The notes beneath the pieces are model-generated. The model searched no databases. It saw only the letters and a program-made list of their open reading frames with translations, and had not been told where the DNA came from. The translations under genes were made by a program, and so were the position numbers. From Halobacteriovoraceae bacterium (lineage in GTDB: Bacteria; Bdellovibrionota; Bacteriovoracia; Bacteriovoracales; Bacteriovoracaceae), in NCBI GenBank assembly GCA_018663815.1, contig JABJPQ010000075.1:1-8989 (forward strand): DNA of 8,989 nucleotides, read 5' to 3'. Position 1 is the first letter of the stretch. Each line of letters starts with the position of its first letter. Shown here in pieces: positions 6,374-8,989 of this stretch.

Positions 6374-6839
6374 TACTTATCCTCGGTAAGTACGCATCAG
6401 TTGCGCTATATTTATAAACTAACACCCCACCAGTGTGTCCGACTTGAATTGCAAAGTAGATAAGTAGTATTTGAATAAAAAAATTAAATATAAGTCCAAT
6501 TTGAAAATATCGTAAACTATTAACTACTAAAGTTGATATACCTGTGACCAGAGCTAGCAAGGTGACAACTAAAAAATTTTGAGCTTCATTTTCATGAGTA
6601 TTAACATGTTGTTGAGCAACAACATTTTTTACCGCAGAGATTTCGTTTTCTCCAGTTTTTATAGAAATAACACTAGAAATTGTTAGTAGCCCGTAAAGGA
6701 CGAGGATAATTACAAAGCCTGATCGCTCAAGAAGCTTCTTTTTAAAAAAAATGATATAAAGTGATAAAAGAAAAGGTAAAACAAAGACTATGCCAATAGG
6801 TAAGTGCACAACTCCTGGGTGAATTGGTAATTCTCCCAT
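6366..6839 (-). CDS. DUF2231 membrane protein, copy B
   Basis: This 157-residue protein is a diverged paralogue of the downstream gene. Shared landmarks at the same positions are IHPGVVHLPIGIV (H7, H12), GEN at 63-65 and a C-terminal GGVLVY at 137-142; HENEA at 82-86 corresponds to SHEEEAG of copy A. Four membrane helices lie at about 11-32, 41-60, 87-107 and 112-131. It differs from copy A at the C-terminus: LVY is followed by KYSA instead of LHGA, so the usual histidine is replaced (Y144), while an extra H135 appears just before the GG in VGHTGG. The start at 6839 has GGAGA on the minus strand (plus positions 6846-6850) with a 6-base gap, a strong site. It is the first gene of a two-gene minus-strand operon, divergent from the Nfu-like gene. 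Function is unknown; a paired, possibly heterodimeric membrane redox protein is inference. Confidence 0.78.
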   Translation of the reverse strand: MGELPIHPGVVHLPIGIVFVLPFLLSLYIIFFKKKLLERSGFVIILVLYGLLTISSVISIKTGENEISAVKNVVAQQHVNTHENEAQNFLVVTLLALVTGISTLVVNSLRYFQIGLIFNFFIQILLIYFAIQVGHTGGVLVYKYSATDAYLPRISNE

Positions 6840-6870
6840 AATTTATCTCCAATCTTGATTTAAGAAAATA

Positions 6871-6884
6871 TTGAGCACAATCAT
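6871..6884. promoter_or_regulatory. Possible FNR-like operator between divergent genes
   Basis: TTGAG-CACA-ATCAT matches TTGAT-N4-ATCAA at 8 of 10 positions, with 4 of 5 in each half, and is itself an imperfect palindrome. It lies in the divergent region between DUF2231 copy B and the Nfu-like gene and overlaps the place of the -35 for a -10 hexamer at 6896. The position is not the classical -41.5 for either gene, so activation is unproven and a repressor role or chance is possible. Confidence 0.3.
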
Positions 6885-6895
6885 CTCAGTCGCTT

Positions 6896-6901
6896 TATAA
6901 T
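6896..6901 (+). promoter_or_regulatory. Consensus -10 element upstream of the Nfu-like gene
   Basis: TATAAT at 6896-6901 is a perfect sigma70 -10 hexamer. TTGAGC at 6871-6876 could serve as a -35 (4 of 6 matches), though the 19-base spacing is long. A start near 6908 would leave a leader of about 105 bases before the ATG at 7015. A second hexamer, TATAAA at 6910-6915, is an alternative. Confidence 0.4.
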
Positions 6902-7014
6902 TAAGTCAATATAAAGATAAGTAAGTTATGCGTAAAGAGGAAATACTTTTGTGAAAAACTGTTTTTTTTGATAGAACAAATACATCGATACACCCTTAAT
7001 TTGTGAGCAATGAT

Positions 7015-7776
7015 ATGATGAGTACTTATTCGGAACGACTTTTAGACAGGGCACAAAGCCCCTTAAATAGAAGAGAAGATCTTACTGCTCTCAAGTCAAA
7101 TGATGACTTTAAAGTTTTATTAATCAACTACCAGGTTCCTAACTCTAATGGCGTTATTGATTTTCATATTGCTTGCCAAGAGGGCAAGATAAAGGAAGTT
7201 TTTTATAAAACGAATATTAAGGGGCCTTCGTTGGGCTTTTTAGATACCCTTGCCCATTTTATGAAAGAAACGGATGCTTATACAATTTCTCACTTAAATA
7301 TGAGAGAAATCGAAAGCTTTCTTAGGGATAAGAACTCAGTTGAGTCAATACCTAATAACGGTGCTGAGATGTATCGTATTTTTGAAATCGTAAACACAAT
7401 TCAAGATCATCTTAAAGAAGAGTTTGTTGCTGCTGGTACTACTGGTGGGTTTATTTCTCCAAGTATTGAAAACTATTCAAGACAAAAACCATACTTCTAT
7501 GATTTTGAAACACTAGGGAATTATGGAGAACTTAAAGAAGAAGAACAGTATGATGTAGTAAATCTCATATTGGAGCGAATTGTTAATCCTCTATTGGCAA
7601 AGGATGGAGGAGGTGTGGAGTGTGCACATCTTATGGGTAGTGATGTTATTGTCATCAATTATTTAGGAAATTGTTCGAGTTGTTCTATGTCCTTAACAAC
7701 TACCATGGATTTTGTACAAGCAGTTTTAAGAGAAGAGCTTGGTGAGCCTGGTCTTATGGTTATTACTGATTCTTAG
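7015..7776 (+). CDS. Nfu/NifU C-terminal-domain protein with a degenerate IscU-like N-terminal domain
   Basis: The C-terminal part, about residues 178-245 from the ATG at 7015 (253 residues), is an Nfu domain: LLAKDGGGVE, then GNCSSCSMSLTTTMDF with the CxxC pair C220/C223 that binds a bridging 4Fe-4S cluster between two subunits, then an ending VQAVLREELGE. Nfu proteins carry clusters to target apoproteins in the cytoplasm. The N-terminal half resembles IscU: TYSERLLDRAQSPLN parallels the IscU opening YSEKVIDHYENPRN, and IDFHIACQEGKIKEVFYKT parallels the KLQIKVNDEGIIEDARFKT region. However, the three scaffold cysteines and the aspartate of the CGD motif are not conserved; ACGD corresponds to NSNG and YGCGSA to NIKGPS. 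A GTG at 7003 is in frame but has no ribosome site, and ATG 7018 is also possible; the IscU-like start favours 7015 or 7018. The beta-carbonic anhydrase gene follows after 14 bases. Confidence 0.85.
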   Translation: MMSTYSERLLDRAQSPLNRREDLTALKSNDDFKVLLINYQVPNSNGVIDFHIACQEGKIKEVFYKTNIKGPSLGFLDTLAHFMKETDAYTISHLNMREIESFLRDKNSVESIPNNGAEMYRIFEIVNTIQDHLKEEFVAAGTTGGFISPSIENYSRQKPYFYDFETLGNYGELKEEEQYDVVNLILERIVNPLLAKDGGGVECAHLMGSDVIVINYLGNCSSCSMSLTTTMDFVQAVLREELGEPGLMVITDS

Positions 7777-7790
7777 TAGGAGATTGATAG

Positions 7791-8378
7791 ATGGCAAATT
7801 TCTCACAGGATAAAGTGGTTCAAAGCTTAATTACTGGAAATAAAACTTTTAAAACTTCTTATGGAGAGGGAACAAAATCACAAGATTTTTTGAAGGGGCA
7901 GAGCCCTGCTGTTGCTTTGGTTACTTGTTCAGATGCTAGGGTTGTTCCCGAGGCAATTTTTAACTTAAAAATTGGTGAGATCTTTTGCATTGAGATTGCA
8001 GGGAATGTGTTTTCAACTGAAGTATGTGCCAGCGTTGAATATGCAGTTGCAAGCTTAGGTGTTTCACATGTTGTGGTTATGGGGCATCAGTGTTGTGGCG
8101 CAGTTGGTGCTGCTCTGGAGGGAAATATTGATAAGCATTCGAGCTCAATTCAAACATTATTAAAAAGAATTCAACCTACTATAGCTAAAGTTAAATTAGA
8201 GAATAAAAATATGCATTCCCATGATTTAGTAGAGGTGAGTATTAAAGAAAATGCAAAAACAACATTAAGCTTACTGAAGGAAAACTCGCCAATTTTAAAG
8301 CAAAGTCATGCCAACGGAAGTTGTGCCTTCTTAGCGGCGTATTATTCCTTGGAAACTGGCGAGGTTGAGTTTCTTTAA
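7791..8378 (+). CDS. Beta-class carbonic anhydrase
   Basis: This 195-residue enzyme interconverts CO2 and bicarbonate in the cytoplasm using a zinc ion. The zinc ligands of the beta class are visible: C46 in TCSDARVVPE, then H99 and C102 in MGHQCCGAVGA. The catalytic Asp-Arg pair is D48/R50. The block GEIFCIEIAGNVFSTEVCASVEYAVASLGVSHVVVMGH is typical, and the ending FLAAYYSLETGEVEFL matches the family C-terminal strand. Length fits a compact bacterial beta-CA without extra domains. The ATG at 7791 has AGGAG at 7778-7782 with an 8-base gap. It is 14 bases after the Nfu-like stop and probably co-transcribed with it. Its TAA overlaps the stop of the convergent small gene by 4 bases, and no terminator is seen between them. 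I see no substitution that would abolish activity. Confidence 0.95.
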   Translation: MANFSQDKVVQSLITGNKTFKTSYGEGTKSQDFLKGQSPAVALVTCSDARVVPEAIFNLKIGEIFCIEIAGNVFSTEVCASVEYAVASLGVSHVVVMGHQCCGAVGAALEGNIDKHSSSIQTLLKRIQPTIAKVKLENKNMHSHDLVEVSIKENAKTTLSLLKENSPILKQSHANGSCAFLAAYYSLETGEVEFL

Positions 8379-8680
8379 GGCTTGAGTAACCCGTAAGCTT
8401 CATCAAATTTTTTATCATTTAAAAGGTTAAAAACATTATCAAGTTTTGAATCATCGACAGAAGAAGCTTTGAAAAGTTCACTTGCCACAATAACAGAGGA
8501 TTCGATCGTTTTAACCACAACTTTCATTATCTCATTGCGCTCTTCATCATTTTTTTTGTCAAAAGGAACAAGCTCATCTAGTTCAGCAAATGTGTAGTGT
8601 GATGCAATTGTAAGAAATTTCTCTAGTTGCTTGTCAGTAAGAGATTTCTCGGGGGAGATTTTAGTATTTTTTGTGGACAT
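8375..8680 (-). CDS. Small hypothetical protein
   Basis: This 101-residue protein was not recognised. It is predicted soluble, highly charged and almost entirely helical: a lysine-rich N-terminus (MSTKNTKISPEKSLTDKQLEKF), an acidic stretch ELDELVPFDKKNDEE at about 33-47, a helix IMKVVVKTIESSVIVASELF, and an ending NVFNLLNDKKFDEAYGLLKP that looks like a short helix-turn-helix hairpin of repeat type. There are no cysteines and no membrane helix. The start at 8680 has AAGGA on the minus strand with a 6-base gap, which supports a real gene. It overlaps the carbonic anhydrase stop by 4 bases and is divergent from the partial gene at 8766. The good ribosome site and lack of a competing plus-strand frame make it likely coding. 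Confidence 0.7.
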   Translation of the reverse strand: MSTKNTKISPEKSLTDKQLEKFLTIASHYTFAELDELVPFDKKNDEERNEIMKVVVKTIESSVIVASELFKASSVDDSKLDNVFNLLNDKKFDEAYGLLKP

Positions 8681-8765
8681 ATAATTTCCTTGTTAACTTT
8701 GTAGTGCTTAATTGGTAGTAATATAGCTAAGTTCAATCATAAAGTAAAAACCTGAGAGGTATACA

Positions 8766-8989
8766 GTGGAAAAAACAAATATTGATGCAGCCGCGGAAAT
8801 GAAAAAACCAACCGAGATGAGTGAAGCAGACTTAAAAGAATATTATAAAAAAACGACGGACCAATTTTTAGAAGAAGTTCGTAAGACTTGTTATGCTATG
8901 ATTGATGGAAAACATGTTTGTGAATCTCCAGTTGCTCTTGTGAATGAGGCCATGGGTTATATTGATCAATTTTATAAAGATTCAAAAAA
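8766..8989 (+). CDS. Hypothetical protein, N-terminal part (runs off window)
   Basis: A GTG start at 8766 follows GAGAGG at 8754-8759 with a 6-base gap, a strong ribosome site, and the frame stays open to the window end (74 full codons). The visible part is charged and helical: VEKTNIDAAAEMKKPTEMSE, then ADLKEYYKKTTDQFLEEVRKTCYAM with C43, then IDGKHVCESPVALVNEAMGYIDQFY with C52. The two cysteines are 9 apart in a region reading C-YAMIDGKHV-C. No family was recognised. An internal ATG at 8799 has a much poorer context. It is divergent from the small minus-strand gene across an 85-base gap that holds both sets of 5' signals; no convincing -10/-35 pair was found there. Confidence 0.7.
   Translation, partial: MEKTNIDAAAEMKKPTEMSEADLKEYYKKTTDQFLEEVRKTCYAMIDGKHVCESPVALVNEAMGYIDQFYKDSK

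Noticed and set aside
6855..6868. TTGAT followed by TTAA as an FNR site
   Set aside because: The second half does not match ATCAA; only one half-site is present.
6928..6974. Tiny frames before the Nfu-like gene (ATG at 6928 with 8 codons; GTG at 6951 with 6 codons) as a leader peptide
   Set aside because: They are too short, lack regulatory codon runs, and are not followed by an attenuator hairpin.
7003..7014. GTG start for the Nfu-like protein
   Set aside because: No purine-rich site lies upstream, and the IscU-like similarity begins right after the ATG at 7015/7018; it cannot be fully excluded.
1..8989. tRNA, rRNA, CRISPR array, insertion sequence, phage or toxin-antitoxin genes
   Set aside because: No cloverleaf-like run, repeat-spacer array, transposase motif, terminal inverted repeat pair or recognised toxin was seen by reading both strands; a computed search could still find a small RNA.

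Overview
The window is a gene-dense, AT-rich stretch (GC roughly one third by eye) of a Gram-negative-type bacterium able to respire nitrate. Genes are closely spaced, most have purine-rich AGGAG-like ribosome sites, and starts include ATG, TTG and GTG. The membrane-bound NarGHJI system, the low GC and the orphan genes would suit a low-GC proteobacterium or a Bdellovibrionota/Bacteriovoracales-like organism. That placement is inference from composition and gene content; no marker gene here settles it.

Positions 1-1405 hold the end of the respiratory nitrate reductase operon: the tail of a gene that is probably narH, then narJ (assembly chaperone), narI (di-heme cytochrome b subunit) and a strong hairpin-plus-T-tract terminator. 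Positions 1406-5064 hold a transport module. It has two consecutive but different nitrate/nitrite MFS transporters: an E. coli NarK-like one with an inserted hydrophobic pair, and a NarK1/Nrt-like one. A small DoxX-family membrane protein follows, closed by a second clear terminator. Together these genes would import nitrate, reduce it at the inner membrane using quinol, and export nitrite.

Positions 5065-6840 hold an unrecognised single-pass membrane protein on the plus strand. It converges on a tandem pair of DUF2231 membrane proteins on the minus strand. The two stop codons lie symmetrically inside a perfect 20-bp palindrome.

Positions 6841-8378 hold a plus-strand pair: an Nfu/NifU-type iron-sulfur protein whose N-terminal half looks like an IscU domain that has lost its cluster cysteines, followed 14 bases later by a beta-class carbonic anhydrase. 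Positions 8375-8989 hold a small minus-strand hypothetical gene that overlaps the carbonic anhydrase gene by 4 bases at the stop codons, and the start of a divergent, unrecognised gene that runs off the window.

No rRNA, tRNA, CRISPR array, insertion sequence or phage gene was seen, and no gene-free stretch exceeds 300 bases. The most unusual items are the cysteine-less IscU-like/Nfu fusion, the DUF2231 pair with complementary histidine patterns, the helix insertion in the first NarK, and the palindrome at the convergent stops.
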